DNA of 63,195 nt from Trichococcus patagoniensis (GCF_003051085.1 NZ_QAOM01000017.1:1-63195); one strand, 5' to 3'; counted from the first letter of the stretch, positions 38,453-47,474 are shown. A program made the numbers and translations. Notes: generated by a model from the letters alone, not told the origin.

Positions 38453-38818
38453 ATGCTTTTCAACAAAGGAAATTACGAAGAGGACACAAAAGAATTCATA
38501 GAGATCACGGCTGAAGAGTTTGAAGAAAAACTGGCTGCTGGAGAAAAAGCAGTCGTTTATCTCGGGAAAGCTGTTTGCCCGTATTGCCGGAAATTTGTCC
38601 CTAAATTAGATAAGGTCCGCAAAGAAAAGAACCTGACGATCCACTATCTCGACAGCCTGAACACATCGACAGACCCGGCGATCCAAAGTCTGCGCGACAG
38701 AATGGGCGTCCGTACGGTGCCTGCTCTTGTGAGGATCGATGGTCCGGGCCAATTCACGAACCTGAATGCCGACAGCAGCCTTTCAAAAGAAGAGATTGCA
38801 GCCATTCTGGAAAAATAA
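38453..38818 (+). CDS. Thioredoxin-like protein with CPYC motif
   Basis: 121 residues with one thioredoxin fold. VVYLGKAVCPYCRKFVPKL carries a CPYC redox pair (glutaredoxin-like) and GVRTVPALVRI the cis-Pro. No signal peptide, so cytoplasmic. It resembles the Lactobacillales 'bacteriocin transport accessory' thioredoxins; no bacteriocin genes are near, so a general thiol function is more likely. TGGAGG lies 7 bases before ATG 38453. Confidence 0.85.
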   Translation: MLFNKGNYEEDTKEFIEITAEEFEEKLAAGEKAVVYLGKAVCPYCRKFVPKLDKVRKEKNLTIHYLDSLNTSTDPAIQSLRDRMGVRTVPALVRIDGPGQFTNLNADSSLSKEEIAAILEK

Positions 38819-38821
38819 CGC

Positions 38822-38868
38822 AAACACGTTTTTCTCACTGCTGCTTGGATGGGGAAAACGTGTTTTTA
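38822..38868 (+). terminator. Terminator after the thioredoxin-like gene
   Basis: AAACACGTTTT pairs with AAAACGTGTTT, then a T run. Confidence 0.85.
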
Positions 38869-39005
38869 AAATTTGTCATTGCATTCTTGCTGTTTGCGTG
38901 GTATCATTTTAACGTTAAAAAGGATTACCCTGTGGTAGGCCTTTTATTACAAAATGACAACTCTGGCTTAGTAAATAATCCAGGGCAAAAAGGAGCGAAA
39001 GAGAC

Positions 39006-39269
39006 ATGAAACAAGAAATCCATCCAAATTACCAACCGGTTGTGTTCATGGATACAACTACAGGATTCAAATTTTTATCAGGTTCAACAAAAGGTTCAAG
39101 CGAAAAAGTTGAATGGGAAGATGGCAACACTTACCCAATGGTCCGTGTAGAAATTTCTTCAGATTCACACCCGTTCTATACAGGACGTCAAAAATTCACG
39201 CAAGCCGATGGCCGTGTGGACCGCTTCAACAAGAAATACGGTTTCAAAAACAACGAAGAACAAGCATAA
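39006..39269 (+). CDS. rpmE2: 50S ribosomal protein L31 type B
   Basis: 87 residues. [20 protein letters not shown] and [20 protein letters not shown] are the L31 signatures. The zinc-binding Cys residues of type A are absent, so this is the zinc-independent form. Gene order rho-x-rpmE2 is usual. AAAGGAG is present upstream. Confidence 0.97.
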   Translation: MKQEIHPNYQPVVFMDTTTGFKFLSGSTKGSSEKVEWEDGNTYPMVRVEISSDSHPFYTGRQKFTQADGRVDRFNKKYGFKNNEEQA

Positions 39270-39277
39270 TCTTTTTG

Positions 39278-39315
39278 AAGAGGGCTTTCCCGGTTTCGGG
39301 AGGGCTCTTTTTTTG
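39278..39315 (+). terminator. Terminator after rpmE2
   Basis: A 15-bp stem with G-U pairs (AAGAGGGCTTTCCCG/CGGGAGGGCTCTTT) and a T8 tract. Confidence 0.9.
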
Positions 39316-39349
39316 TTTGTATTGGGTTGTGGGGAGGGCTTCACTTGAG

Positions 39350-39524
39350 AGGCGGCGCCGTTCGCCGGAGATGGGATATCGGAATCGGTGGCCAGCTCCG
39401 GTGAGGACCCGCTCCCCGGAGGACTCCGGTAATTTGATGGGCCCAACTCCGATGAGCACCGCCCCATCGGAGATAAAGGCAGAAAATGTGGGGCGAACTC
39501 CGGCGAAGCCTATGTTCGCCGGAG
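39350..39524. repeat. Intergenic hairpin array D (4 units, 51 bp period)
   Basis: Right arms ending in GGAG fall at about 39370, 39421, 39472 and 39523. Left arms CTCCGG, CTCCGAT and CTCCGGCG begin at 39396, 39447 and 39498; the first unit has a decayed left arm. Within each unit the two arms co-vary (CTCCGAT with ATCGGAG, CTCCGGCG with CGCCGGAG), which shows that pairing is selected. Confidence 0.85.
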
Positions 39525-39589
39525 AAGCGGGGGATTTCTGGTCAAACGGTATTTTTCCGGTGAACGGACTGTCGTCGAGGCTTGGGATT

Positions 39590-39618
39590 TTGTGGGTGGT
39601 CTATTGGTTTGCTATGAT
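39590..39618 (+). promoter_or_regulatory. Promoter of the DUF1801-YdeI fusion gene
   Basis: TTGTGG (39590-39595), a 17-bp spacer and TATGAT (39613-39618), 36 bases before the start codon. Confidence 0.6.
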
Positions 39619-39653
39619 AGCTTTAACACGAAGGAACGAAAGGGGAAGCGAAT

Positions 39654-40787
39654 ATGGCATACGAACCTAAAACCAAGCCGACGGAAGTGTCTGTGCAGGC
39701 GTTCATCGAGGAAATCCAGCAGCCGCAAAAGAAAGAGGATGCATACGCGCTGTTGTCGTTGTTTGCGGAAGTGACCGGTGAGGAAGCCAAAATGTGGGGG
39801 CCGAGCATCATCGGATTCGGGAAATATCATTACCGGTACGCGAGCGGCCATGAAGGCGATGCCCCGCTGGCAGCTTTTTCGCCGCGCAAGACGGCATTGA
39901 CGTTTTATTTTATGCTGCCTGATGGAAGACGGCAAGAGTTGCTTGGGAAGCTCGGCAAACACAAAATCGGAAAGGGTTGTGTGTATGTCAACAAACTGTC
40001 CGACATCGATACGGCTGTGCTCGAGGAGATGATCCGGGAAGACATCGCTCATGCGCACCAACTTTATGGGGAACAAGTCGCCGGCAAACCGCTTCCGGCA
40101 GCAACGTCGATCACGAAGCGTCTGGGATTCGAAAAATTCCAAAAGTGTGCCGTTCTGGGGGAAGAGCGCGCCATGGCTGACGATTTTACGGATCTTGAAG
40201 CCTATGATACGGATTTGGGTTCCGGGAAATACGATCTGATTTTTTCCTACGTTCTGACTCTGGAGGACCTGAATGAACGCGTCTGGGATACGATCAAAGC
40301 GGAGCGCCTGAATCCGGAAGGCTATCTTTACATCGCATATCCGAAAATCGGGAACAAAACCTATGACACATCCGTGCATCGCGATGCCATCTTTCCCAGT
40401 CTTGGCGTGGACGACGGCAATGGCTATGTCGGCGACAGCAACCTGAAATTTGCGCGGATGGTCAAACTGGATGATACATTCACGCTCGTCGGGATGAAAA
40501 ATGATGTCAAAGGCAAAGACAAGTCGATTAAAGCGAGTAGCGGCAATGTGGTCGACTATGAGAAATTTATTCCGGATCTGAAACAGTTTCTGGAAGAAGG
40601 ACAGCCGGATGCCGCCAAACTTTATGCAGAACTGACACCGGGCTATCAGCGGGATTGGGCGCGCTACATCTACAGCGCCAAACAAGCCGCTACGCAAGCA
40701 AAACGCAAAACGGAAATGCTCGATGTGCTCGGCAAAGGCCACAAGACGAAGAACCTTTACCAACAGTGGCTGAAGGAACAAGGGTAG
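39654..40787 (+). CDS. Three-domain protein: DUF1801, DUF3052-like, YdeI-like
   Basis: 377 residues. Residues 1-125 match the DUF1801 (YdhG) fold (AFIEEIQQPQKKEDAYALL; MWGPSIIGFGKYHYRY; KLSDIDTAVLEEMI). The middle (about 140-270) has the pattern YDLIFSYVLTLEDL...LNPEGYLYIAYPKIGNK, which resembles DUF3052. The end (about 315-377) is the YdeI/OmpD-associated tail PGYQRDWARYIYSAKQAATQ...KTEMLDVLGKG. None has a proven biochemical role; YdeI has been tied to peptide resistance. The full fusion is unusual. GAAAGGGG precedes the ATG. Arrays D and E flank the gene. Confidence 0.72.
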   Translation: MAYEPKTKPTEVSVQAFIEEIQQPQKKEDAYALLSLFAEVTGEEAKMWGPSIIGFGKYHYRYASGHEGDAPLAAFSPRKTALTFYFMLPDGRRQELLGKLGKHKIGKGCVYVNKLSDIDTAVLEEMIREDIAHAHQLYGEQVAGKPLPAATSITKRLGFEKFQKCAVLGEERAMADDFTDLEAYDTDLGSGKYDLIFSYVLTLEDLNERVWDTIKAERLNPEGYLYIAYPKIGNKTYDTSVHRDAIFPSLGVDDGNGYVGDSNLKFARMVKLDDTFTLVGMKNDVKGKDKSIKASSGNVVDYEKFIPDLKQFLEEGQPDAAKLYAELTPGYQRDWARYIYSAKQAATQAKRKTEMLDVLGKGHKTKNLYQQWLKEQG

Positions 40788-40790
40788 CAA

Positions 40791-40833
40791 CAAAAGCAGG
40801 GGATTGCCGCAACGCGGCAGTCCCCTGCTTTTG
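40791..40833 (+). terminator. Terminator after the fusion gene
   Basis: CAAAAGCAGGGG pairs with CCCCTGCTTTTG, with an inner GCCGC/GCGGC hairpin. Confidence 0.85.
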
Positions 40834-40855
40834 GCTGTTGTTAGGGGGCTCCCGT

Positions 40856-41045
40856 CTCCGGTTAACGACCGCTTCTCCGGTGAACATAGGCTTCGCCGGA
40901 GTTCCGACTGATTCTGTGGTTCCTCCTCCGACGAGCCCCTCTCCATCGGAAGTGACGCCGTTTTCGCGTCACCAGCTCCGACGAGAGATTCCTTGGCGGA
41001 GCTGGTGACGATTCTGCAGTCCTGTCTCCGATGAACAGCACTGTT
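40856..41045. repeat. Intergenic hairpin array E (4 units, 50-51 bp period)
   Basis: Left arms CTCCGG or CTCCGA begin at 40875, 40926, 40976 and 41026, with an extra out-of-register CTCCGG at 40856. The best hairpin is CTCCGG...CCGGAG (40875-40901). The array fills the gap between two convergent genes. Confidence 0.8.
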
Positions 41046-41067
41046 GCATACTGTTAAGCACTCGCAT

Positions 41068-41847
41068 TCACTCATCCGCAAGCTCTTTTTCCAGCGTTCT
41101 GGCTAGCTCTTGGATCGCAGGATCCTGATCAGCCTGAAAGTTCGCCAGCACATCCGTGGCAGTTTCCGGAAGTTCATTCCTGAAGTAGAGAATCTGCGTT
41201 TCCAACGCTTCGCAGGCGATTTTTCGGCAGTCCGCATCAGGGTGCGTGGAAAAATGCGCGATCCATTGGAGATACCATTGTTTATCCGTGTCATCCTCAA
41301 AGTGCAAAAACAGCTCAGGTAATCCCGCGGCGTCAGCCAGCAAAAAGGCGTGTTCTCCTTCGGTATGCGTGAGCTGAATCTCTTCAGGAACGGTCAGAGG
41401 TCCAGTGGTCAGGCTGCGCAAGAATTGGTCAAAATCGCCAGCAACAGTCTGCCAATTGTCCGTTTCGATATCGATGTGTCGGATGCTCGGTTCGCCGGAG
41501 GGGGACAATTTTGAATAATCGAAGGCAAAGAGCTGGTTGCCGTTACTGCTGAAAATCACAAAATAATCCGGCAGCCCTGCTGAACGGGCAACTTTTTGCT
41601 GGGCATACAGGCTGTTCGGGCGATTGTCGTGAAGCCCGAGGATCGAATGGACAGCTGCGTAATCAATGCCGTCGGAGGTCGGCTCTATGGTCGGGATGCG
41701 GGAGTACAGCAGATAGCCGCCGTTCTGTTCCGTCAGTAGGTCAAGATAGGCCCGAGGCAACGCAGCCGCGGTCACGTCATGGTATAACGGGGTGGGTTTG
41801 AATAGGATGGACAGATTTTTCAGGGGTTCTTGCGGGATGAAATACAT
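41068..41847 (-). CDS. SMI1/KNR4 (SUKH) family-like protein
   Basis: 259 residues. The first 165 residues have the SUKH pattern: an N-terminal helix with LPRAYLDLLTEQNGGYLL, then GIDYAAVHSILGL, YFVIFSSNGNQLFAFDYS and a C-terminal helix in DFDQFLRSL. The remaining part is acidic and helical (HEAT-like). SUKH proteins often act as immunity proteins to polymorphic toxins, but no toxin gene is adjacent, so this one may be an orphan or a housekeeping member. AGGTG is upstream of the ATG. Confidence 0.7.
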   Translation of the reverse strand: MYFIPQEPLKNLSILFKPTPLYHDVTAAALPRAYLDLLTEQNGGYLLYSRIPTIEPTSDGIDYAAVHSILGLHDNRPNSLYAQQKVARSAGLPDYFVIFSSNGNQLFAFDYSKLSPSGEPSIRHIDIETDNWQTVAGDFDQFLRSLTTGPLTVPEEIQLTHTEGEHAFLLADAAGLPELFLHFEDDTDKQWYLQWIAHFSTHPDADCRKIACEALETQILYFRNELPETATDVLANFQADQDPAIQELARTLEKELADE

Positions 41848-41929
41848 ATGGACACCTCATCTGATTTTCTTTCCTTCATGATAGCACATTAGCCGGAACT
41901 TTTCGGCGAAGAGGTGGTTAGTCTATTTT

Positions 41930-41958
41930 TTTACAAAACGAACAGACTCTTCTATAAT
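41930..41958 (+). promoter_or_regulatory. Promoter of lemA-htpX
   Basis: TTTACA (41930-41935), a 17-bp spacer and TATAAT (41953-41958). Confidence 0.85.
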
Positions 41959-42029
41959 GGGAGGTGTAGACGGAAATTTGTCTAGGTCAGCCGTTAGGTC
42001 GGTAAGAGAGAAAAGGAGCTGTGAGCAAA

Positions 42030-42587
42030 ATGGATTGGTTAATAGGAATCATTGTAGTGGCAGCGATTATCGGGGCAGTATGGGTTTCGTTGTATAACAG
42101 TCTTGTGAAAAATAAATTGTGGGTAACGGAAGCTTGGAGCCAGATCGATGTCCAGTTGAAACGCAGGAACGATCTGATCCCGAACATCGTTGAGACAGTC
42201 AAAGGCTATGCGAAGTATGAACAGGAAACTTTGACCAAAGTCATCAATTTGCGCAATATGATTTCCGATATGGGAACCGAAGATCCGGCTAAAAAGATGG
42301 AACTGTCCAATCAACTGTCGAGCCAATTGCGGACTGTTTTTGCTTTGGCAGAGGCGTATCCCGACCTGAAGGCGAATCAAAATTTCTTGGCATTACAGGA
42401 AGAATTGTCCGCAACTGAAAATAAGATTGCCTATGCGCGCCAATTGTACAATTCGAGTGTTACGCAATACAACATCAAATTAGGGACATTCCCGAGCAAC
42501 GTTGTGGCAAATGTCCATGGTTTCCGTCCGGAAGTCGTTCTGGCTACTCCGGAAGAAGAAAAAAATGTACCGAAAGTATCGTTCTGA
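42030..42587 (+). CDS. lemA: LemA family protein
   Basis: 185 residues: one N-terminal membrane helix (residues 4-22, IIVVAAIIGAVWVSL) and a helical bundle outside it, with the family block VTEAWSQIDVQLKRRNDLIPN. The function is not settled; it is regularly paired with the M48 protease HtpX, which starts 36 bp downstream here. ATG 42030 is preferred; a GTG at 42021 is too close to the AAGGAG. Confidence 0.93.
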   Translation: MDWLIGIIVVAAIIGAVWVSLYNSLVKNKLWVTEAWSQIDVQLKRRNDLIPNIVETVKGYAKYEQETLTKVINLRNMISDMGTEDPAKKMELSNQLSSQLRTVFALAEAYPDLKANQNFLALQEELSATENKIAYARQLYNSSVTQYNIKLGTFPSNVVANVHGFRPEVVLATPEEEKNVPKVSF

Positions 42588-42623
42588 GTAAATATGAATT
42601 AGATGGAAAGTTGGTGAGTACCA

Positions 42624-43532
42624 TTGCTCCATCAACAAATTGAGCAGAATAAACGGCGTACCGTGCTGATCGTATTTTTATTCTTTCTCCTGTTTGCGGC
42701 ATTGGGAGCGGCCATCGGCTATCTGAATTGGGATAACGCCTTGTCCGGTGTCGCGCTTGCTTTGATCATCGGAGTGGTCTATGTCGTCATCATGGTGGCA
42801 CAATCCACACAAGTGGTCATGAGCCTGAACAATGCCCGTGAAATAACGGATAAGGCGCAATACCCGATGCTCTGGAATATCGTCGAGGAAATGACGATCG
42901 TGACCCGGTTGCCATTTCCGAGAATCTTCATCATCGAGGATGAAAGCCCGAATGCGTTTGCGGCCGGAAATTCTCCGGAAAAGGCATCTGTCGCCGTGAC
43001 GACGGGCTTGCTGGGGAAATTGAACCGGGAAGAATTGACGGGTGTATTGGCGCATGAGTTCGCGCATATCCAAAACTATGACATCCGTTTATCCACTGTC
43101 GCTTTAGCAATCGCAGGGCTGATCGCATTTTTGGCTCAGTTCAGCACCCGGATGATGTTCTGGGGTGGCGGCGGCCGCCGACGCAGGAGCGACAACAGCG
43201 GTGGGGCAGGCATTATCCTGTTGCTGTTGTCCTTGTTCATTCTGATTCTGTCGCCTTTTGTGGCCACGATCATCCGCTTGGCGCTCTCCAGAAACAGGGA
43301 GTATCTGGCTGATGCGAGCGCCATTTCATTCACGCGTAATCCAGAGGGGCTGAAATCCGCTTTGAACAAAATAGCGAATAGCGACCCGATGGAGGCAGCA
43401 AATGCTGCCAGTGCCTCGCTTTATATTGTGAATCCTTTCAAACGGATGAAGGAGGGCGAAACAGAAAGCGATGGCTTGTTTTCGACCCACCCTTCAACGG
43501 CAAACCGAATCAAACGATTAGAAGCTATGTAA
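42624..43532 (+). CDS. htpX: Zinc metalloprotease HtpX (M48)
   Basis: 302 residues. Two N-terminal membrane helices (about 14-34 and 40-60), zinc motif HEFAH near residue 143, third ligand Glu in NREYLADA, two more helices between. It degrades damaged membrane proteins. A glycine/arginine-rich loop GGGGRRRRSDNSGG is exposed between helices 3 and 4. TTG start with GGTGAG a few bases upstream. Confidence 0.95.
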   Translation: MLHQQIEQNKRRTVLIVFLFFLLFAALGAAIGYLNWDNALSGVALALIIGVVYVVIMVAQSTQVVMSLNNAREITDKAQYPMLWNIVEEMTIVTRLPFPRIFIIEDESPNAFAAGNSPEKASVAVTTGLLGKLNREELTGVLAHEFAHIQNYDIRLSTVALAIAGLIAFLAQFSTRMMFWGGGGRRRRSDNSGGAGIILLLLSLFILILSPFVATIIRLALSRNREYLADASAISFTRNPEGLKSALNKIANSDPMEAANAASASLYIVNPFKRMKEGETESDGLFSTHPSTANRIKRLEAM

Positions 43533-43547
43533 ATAGCTTCTTTTTTT
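43521..43547 (+). terminator. Terminator of lemA-htpX, overlapping the stop codon
   Basis: GAAGCTAT/ATAGCTTC around GTAA, followed by T7. The htpX TAA lies in the loop. Confidence 0.92.
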
Positions 43548-43760
43548 CGGACGTTTTATCCAAATTGCACAAATAAAGTTCGGGTTTTAGTGTGGAAACC
43601 CTTTCAATTTGTTGTGGTGAAAAAAAATAGGAGAAAAAGGCAAATTATCTTTGTAAAAGATACGGATTTGTAATAATATTAACATGGTACTGATACCTTA
43701 ATCGGTTTTGCACGTAGTAGAATGATAATAAGGGATATTTCGGAAAGGGGGGGATCATTC

Positions 43761-44510
43761 ATGAGCGAAGATATGTTATATGTTCATTATGAAACAGTCA
43801 GCAATTATGTTTTGAGCAAAGGGATAGCGGTGAAGGATTACACAAAGTTAGCCCGGAAGCTTCCGGAAAACTTATTGTTGGTGGACGGAAGAAAAAGCAT
43901 CGGAACATATGATAATCATACCGGTTTTCAGGTTATCAAAGGCCAAGAAAACGTAAAAGCGTTCTTCCAAAAAGGGACGGACAATCAAACCGCTATGGGA
44001 AAATGGATTGATTTTGTGAATGTGGATATGTTGCATCTCCTCACCCCAATCGAAATATCCGAGATCCTGTATATCGCCCATGCGCATACGCACTTGCACT
44101 CACCGTTCTATTATAAATTACAAAACAACTACATCTACCTAACGTTGCCAAATGGCTTCATAAAAATGTACTATCGCTACCTGGAGCAATTCCATGAGCT
44201 GTTCGCCGAAGCCATCACCGTCAAGTTGAAGGAAAAAGTGAATGAGAAGAAGCGCTTTTATCAGAAAGACAAAGAAATTGCGCCATTCCCTATCGAACGC
44301 GTGAAGGAATTCATTCCGATCTTCAAAGAAGGAGCCGTTATCTCTTTCAGGCAGATGAGCATCGAAGAAAATACATACTGCATCCCATTGTTCATCGCGG
44401 AAGACCGTTACGCCAGTATTGGCGGCCGTTTCAACGAAAAGGATTCGGTAGGCACCATCTGTTATGACATGGAACGCAATGAATGGAAAATAAATATAGA
44501 CTTCGAATAA
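43761..44510 (+). CDS. Conserved protein of unknown function
   Basis: 249 residues, soluble, no signal peptide and no motif I recognise. The middle part MLHLLTPIEISEILYIAHAHTHLHSPFYYKLQ (given here only to mark the His cluster HAHTHLH, about residues 109-115) could bind a metal but may be chance. The C-terminal half is strand-rich and ends in EWKINIDFE. GGGGGGG lies 7 bases before ATG 43761. A single-gene unit with its own terminator. Confidence 0.75.
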   Translation: MSEDMLYVHYETVSNYVLSKGIAVKDYTKLARKLPENLLLVDGRKSIGTYDNHTGFQVIKGQENVKAFFQKGTDNQTAMGKWIDFVNVDMLHLLTPIEISEILYIAHAHTHLHSPFYYKLQNNYIYLTLPNGFIKMYYRYLEQFHELFAEAITVKLKEKVNEKKRFYQKDKEIAPFPIERVKEFIPIFKEGAVISFRQMSIEENTYCIPLFIAEDRYASIGGRFNEKDSVGTICYDMERNEWKINIDFE

Positions 44511-44512
44511 AG

Positions 44513-44537
44513 GCCTAAGCCGGAACTTAGGCTTTTT
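44513..44537 (+). terminator. Terminator after the unknown gene
   Basis: GCCTAAG/CTTAGGC with loop CCGGAA and T5. Confidence 0.9.
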
Positions 44538-44685
44538 CTGTATCCGTTGAGCCGGAATCAGTTGTTTTGATCCCAGCAATCGGGATGCCAAGTCACTTTT
44601 CACAAAAATCGTTTTAGCTAAAAAATAAATATGGTACAATGTTTGGTGATTAAGGTAGTTATCAAAAAATTCGGAGGATTTCTCG

Positions 44686-45771
44686 ATGAAAATTTATTTG
44701 ATTTACGGCGGAAAGAGCGCTGAGCACGATATCTCGATCCTGACAGCACATTCGATCATAAAGGCGATCTATTTCAACTATTATGAAGTTGTGCCCGTCT
44801 ATATCACCAAGGCAGGCGCATGGATTCAAGGGCAATCCCTGTCTGAACCGGTGGCATTCTCTGAGAACCTTTATTTAGAGCCGGGTTCCGAAAAGCACTT
44901 TGCCGATTCGCAGGGTGGGAAATCCTACGGAGAACTTATTTCACCTGCAGACATCCAGTCTGAGGATGCTGTCATTTTCCCCGTACTGCATGGACCCAAC
45001 GGAGAAGACGGAACGGTGCAAGGGCTGTTTGAAGTCCTGAATATGCCGTATGTCGGCTGCGGCGTCCTTGCCAGCGCCAGCGGAATGGACAAAATCGTCA
45101 GCAAGCATCTTTTCCAACAAGCAGGGTTGCCGCAAGTGCCTTATGTGGCCGTAACCCGGAATGACTGGAAAAATGACCGCGAGAAGATCTTCATCCAATG
45201 CGAAGGCAGCCTGATTTATCCGATGTACATAAAGCCAGCCAATATGGGCTCAAGCGTCGGCATCTCCAAAGCTACGAATCTTGAAGAGTTGACCGCAGCG
45301 ATCGAGACGGCTTTCCGCTATGACCGTCGCGTGGTCGTTGAACAAGGCATCGAAGCCCGTGAAATCGAAATCGCGGTATTGGGAAATGACGATGTTCATA
45401 CCTCCGTACCCGGTGAAATCGTCAAAACCAAAGATTTCTATGACTACGAAGAGAAGTACGGCAATGAAGAAGTACTGCTGCAGATTCCGGCTGAATTACC
45501 GGAAGAAATCATAGCCAAATTGCAGAATTATGCAACAATCGCTTTCCAAGCGCTTGACGGCAGCGGTTTGAGCCGCTGCGATTTCTTTGTGACCAAAAAC
45601 AATGAAATCTACATCAATGAAGTCAATACTTTGCCTGGCTTCACTTCCCGCAGCATGTATCCGTTGCTTTGGGAACACACAGGATTGAAATACAGTGATC
45701 TGGTGGAAGAGTTGATCCAGTTGGCCCTGAAACGCCATGAAGAAAAACTATCCTATCAATTTGTAGAATGA
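44686..45771 (+). CDS. ddl: D-alanine--D-alanine ligase
   Basis: 361 residues. ATP-grasp enzyme joining two D-Ala for the pentapeptide. The N-terminal YGGKSAEHDISILTAHSI is the family signature; IKPANMGSSVGISKA is the ATP-grasp lysine loop and INEVNTLPGFTSRSMYPLLWE the Mg2+ and product site. Tyr in SRSMYP is the usual D-Ala rather than D-lactate feature of vancomycin-sensitive enzymes. An extended -10 box TGGTACAAT lies at 44632-44640. Together with murF next door and alr at 49757 it supplies D-Ala-D-Ala. Confidence 0.96.
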   Translation: MKIYLIYGGKSAEHDISILTAHSIIKAIYFNYYEVVPVYITKAGAWIQGQSLSEPVAFSENLYLEPGSEKHFADSQGGKSYGELISPADIQSEDAVIFPVLHGPNGEDGTVQGLFEVLNMPYVGCGVLASASGMDKIVSKHLFQQAGLPQVPYVAVTRNDWKNDREKIFIQCEGSLIYPMYIKPANMGSSVGISKATNLEELTAAIETAFRYDRRVVVEQGIEAREIEIAVLGNDDVHTSVPGEIVKTKDFYDYEEKYGNEEVLLQIPAELPEEIIAKLQNYATIAFQALDGSGLSRCDFFVTKNNEIYINEVNTLPGFTSRSMYPLLWEHTGLKYSDLVEELIQLALKRHEEKLSYQFVE

Positions 45772-45776
45772 TGAAT

Positions 45777-45862
45777 GAAAGGCCGTGATTTTCCTGATCG
45801 CCAGCAGCACCAAAAGCATGGAATGCTTGCTGCGAACCCAGGGAAAGGACGGCCTTTTTTTT
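45777..45862 (+). terminator. Terminator between ddl and murF
   Basis: AAAGGCCGT...ACGGCCTTT outer stem with inner TTCCT/AGGGAA pairing, then T8. Confidence 0.85.
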
Positions 45863-45912
45863 AGATCAGAGGGAAGGGCTTCTGAGAAATAATCGGAAAT
45901 GAGGAACCAAAT

Positions 45913-47289
45913 ATGAAACCATTACGCATCATCGATGTTGTGAAAGCTGTCGGAGCGATCGACTATACGTCGGCTAATCGCTTCGCTGAAATAAATGCTG
46001 TCGTCTTCGACTCCCGTAAAGCAACGCCGGACAGTTTGTTTGTGCCTTTGCAGGGGGAAACGGATGGGCATGATTATGTCCAATCGGCAATCAAGAACGG
46101 AGCGGCAGCAACTTTATGGAGCCGTGAAGCAGGGGAAGCGCCTGAAGATATTGCCGTCATTCTGGTGGATGACACGCTGGAAGCTTTGCAAAAATTGGCG
46201 GAAGCCTACCTGAATATAATCCAACCCAAAATTGTCGCAATTACGGGCAGCAACGGGAAAACGACCACCAAAGACATGACGGCTGCCGTCCTGTCCGCCC
46301 GGTTCCGTGTCCACAAGACGGAGGGCAATTATAATAATGAAATCGGCATGCCGATGACCATTCTGGAGATGCCGGAAGACACGGAAGTGCTGGTGCTTGA
46401 AATGGGCATGAGCAACTTCGGCGAAATCAGCTTGTTGAGCCGATTGGCCAAACCGGATGTCGCCATCATCACGTTGATCGGGGACAGCCATTTGGAATTC
46501 CTCGGGAGCCGCTGCGGCATCGCCAAAGCCAAATTGGAAATTTTGGAGGGGCTGAAGCCGGAAGGGACGTTCATTTATCCTGGCGACGAGCCGTTGATTG
46601 CCGAAGAGCTGCCTCAGGAAAGCAACTTCCGTCAGCTGACTTTCGGTACGGACGAAAAGGATGCGGTCAATGCCTATGACATCGTTCCCGGCAAAACCAG
46701 AACAACTTTTCATGTGAATCTGGATCCGACAGTCGATTTGGAGATCCCTGTATTGGGTGTGTACAATGTCCGTAATGCATTGGCTGCTTTAGCCGCTGCC
46801 CAGGTGCTGGGTATGACGATCGCCGAAGTGAAGGAAGCGTTGGCGACCTTTCAGCTGACCGCCAACCGCACACAGTGGCTGAATGGCGTAAATGGCTCGC
46901 AGCTGTTGAATGATGCCTACAATGCCAGTCCGACTTCGATGACGGCTGTGCTGCGTTCCTTCGCGCATTTGCCGCGTGAGGGCAAGAAAATTGCGGTGCT
47001 CGGGGATATCCGGGAATTGGGCGAACGTTCTGCTGAAATGCACGCTGCCTTGGCGGCTGAAATTTCTCCTGCAGAGTTCGATCAGGTCTATCTGTACGGC
47101 ACGGAAATGGCCGCTCTTTATGAAAACTTAAAGACTGCCTTTCCGGAAGGGAAACTTTATCATTATGTTGGGGAGAAGGCGCCATTGATCGATAAGCTGA
47201 AAGCAGAGCTTCAACAAGCCGATCAAGTGCTGATCAAATCCAGTTTCGGCACTGATTTGTTGGCAGTTGTGGCAGGTTTGCGTGTATAA
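45913..47289 (+). CDS. murF: UDP-N-acetylmuramoyl-tripeptide--D-alanyl-D-alanine ligase
   Basis: 458 residues. It adds D-Ala-D-Ala (product of Ddl) to the UDP-MurNAc tripeptide. P-loop ITGSNGKTTTKDM near residue 110, EMGMSNFGEISLLS, and the Mur ligase C-terminal block NDAYNASPTSMTAVL. The start follows GAGGAAC. Own unit behind the ddl terminator. Confidence 0.97.
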   Translation: MKPLRIIDVVKAVGAIDYTSANRFAEINAVVFDSRKATPDSLFVPLQGETDGHDYVQSAIKNGAAATLWSREAGEAPEDIAVILVDDTLEALQKLAEAYLNIIQPKIVAITGSNGKTTTKDMTAAVLSARFRVHKTEGNYNNEIGMPMTILEMPEDTEVLVLEMGMSNFGEISLLSRLAKPDVAIITLIGDSHLEFLGSRCGIAKAKLEILEGLKPEGTFIYPGDEPLIAEELPQESNFRQLTFGTDEKDAVNAYDIVPGKTRTTFHVNLDPTVDLEIPVLGVYNVRNALAALAAAQVLGMTIAEVKEALATFQLTANRTQWLNGVNGSQLLNDAYNASPTSMTAVLRSFAHLPREGKKIAVLGDIRELGERSAEMHAALAAEISPAEFDQVYLYGTEMAALYENLKTAFPEGKLYHYVGEKAPLIDKLKAELQQADQVLIKSSFGTDLLAVVAGLRV

Positions 47290-47474
47290 TAGGAAATGTA
47301 AGGGAATTTGAATGGGTCGTGTCGTCGCAAAAGCAAGGAGATCCCTTTTTCAGCCAATTTGGAGCGCATGTGTCAATTGTCGGTAAATTGTAGGTTCACT
47401 TGTCATTTTCATTAGAAATATCCTTACAACAAGGTTTTTTTGTAAGAAATTTCATTATTTTAAGAGAAAATGAT

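Noticed and set aside
39612-41081. A 489-residue minus-strand frame across the DUF1801 fusion and array E
   Set aside because: The plus-strand gene has promoter, ribosome binding site and recognisable domains; the antisense protein is low-complexity and crosses a terminator and repeats.
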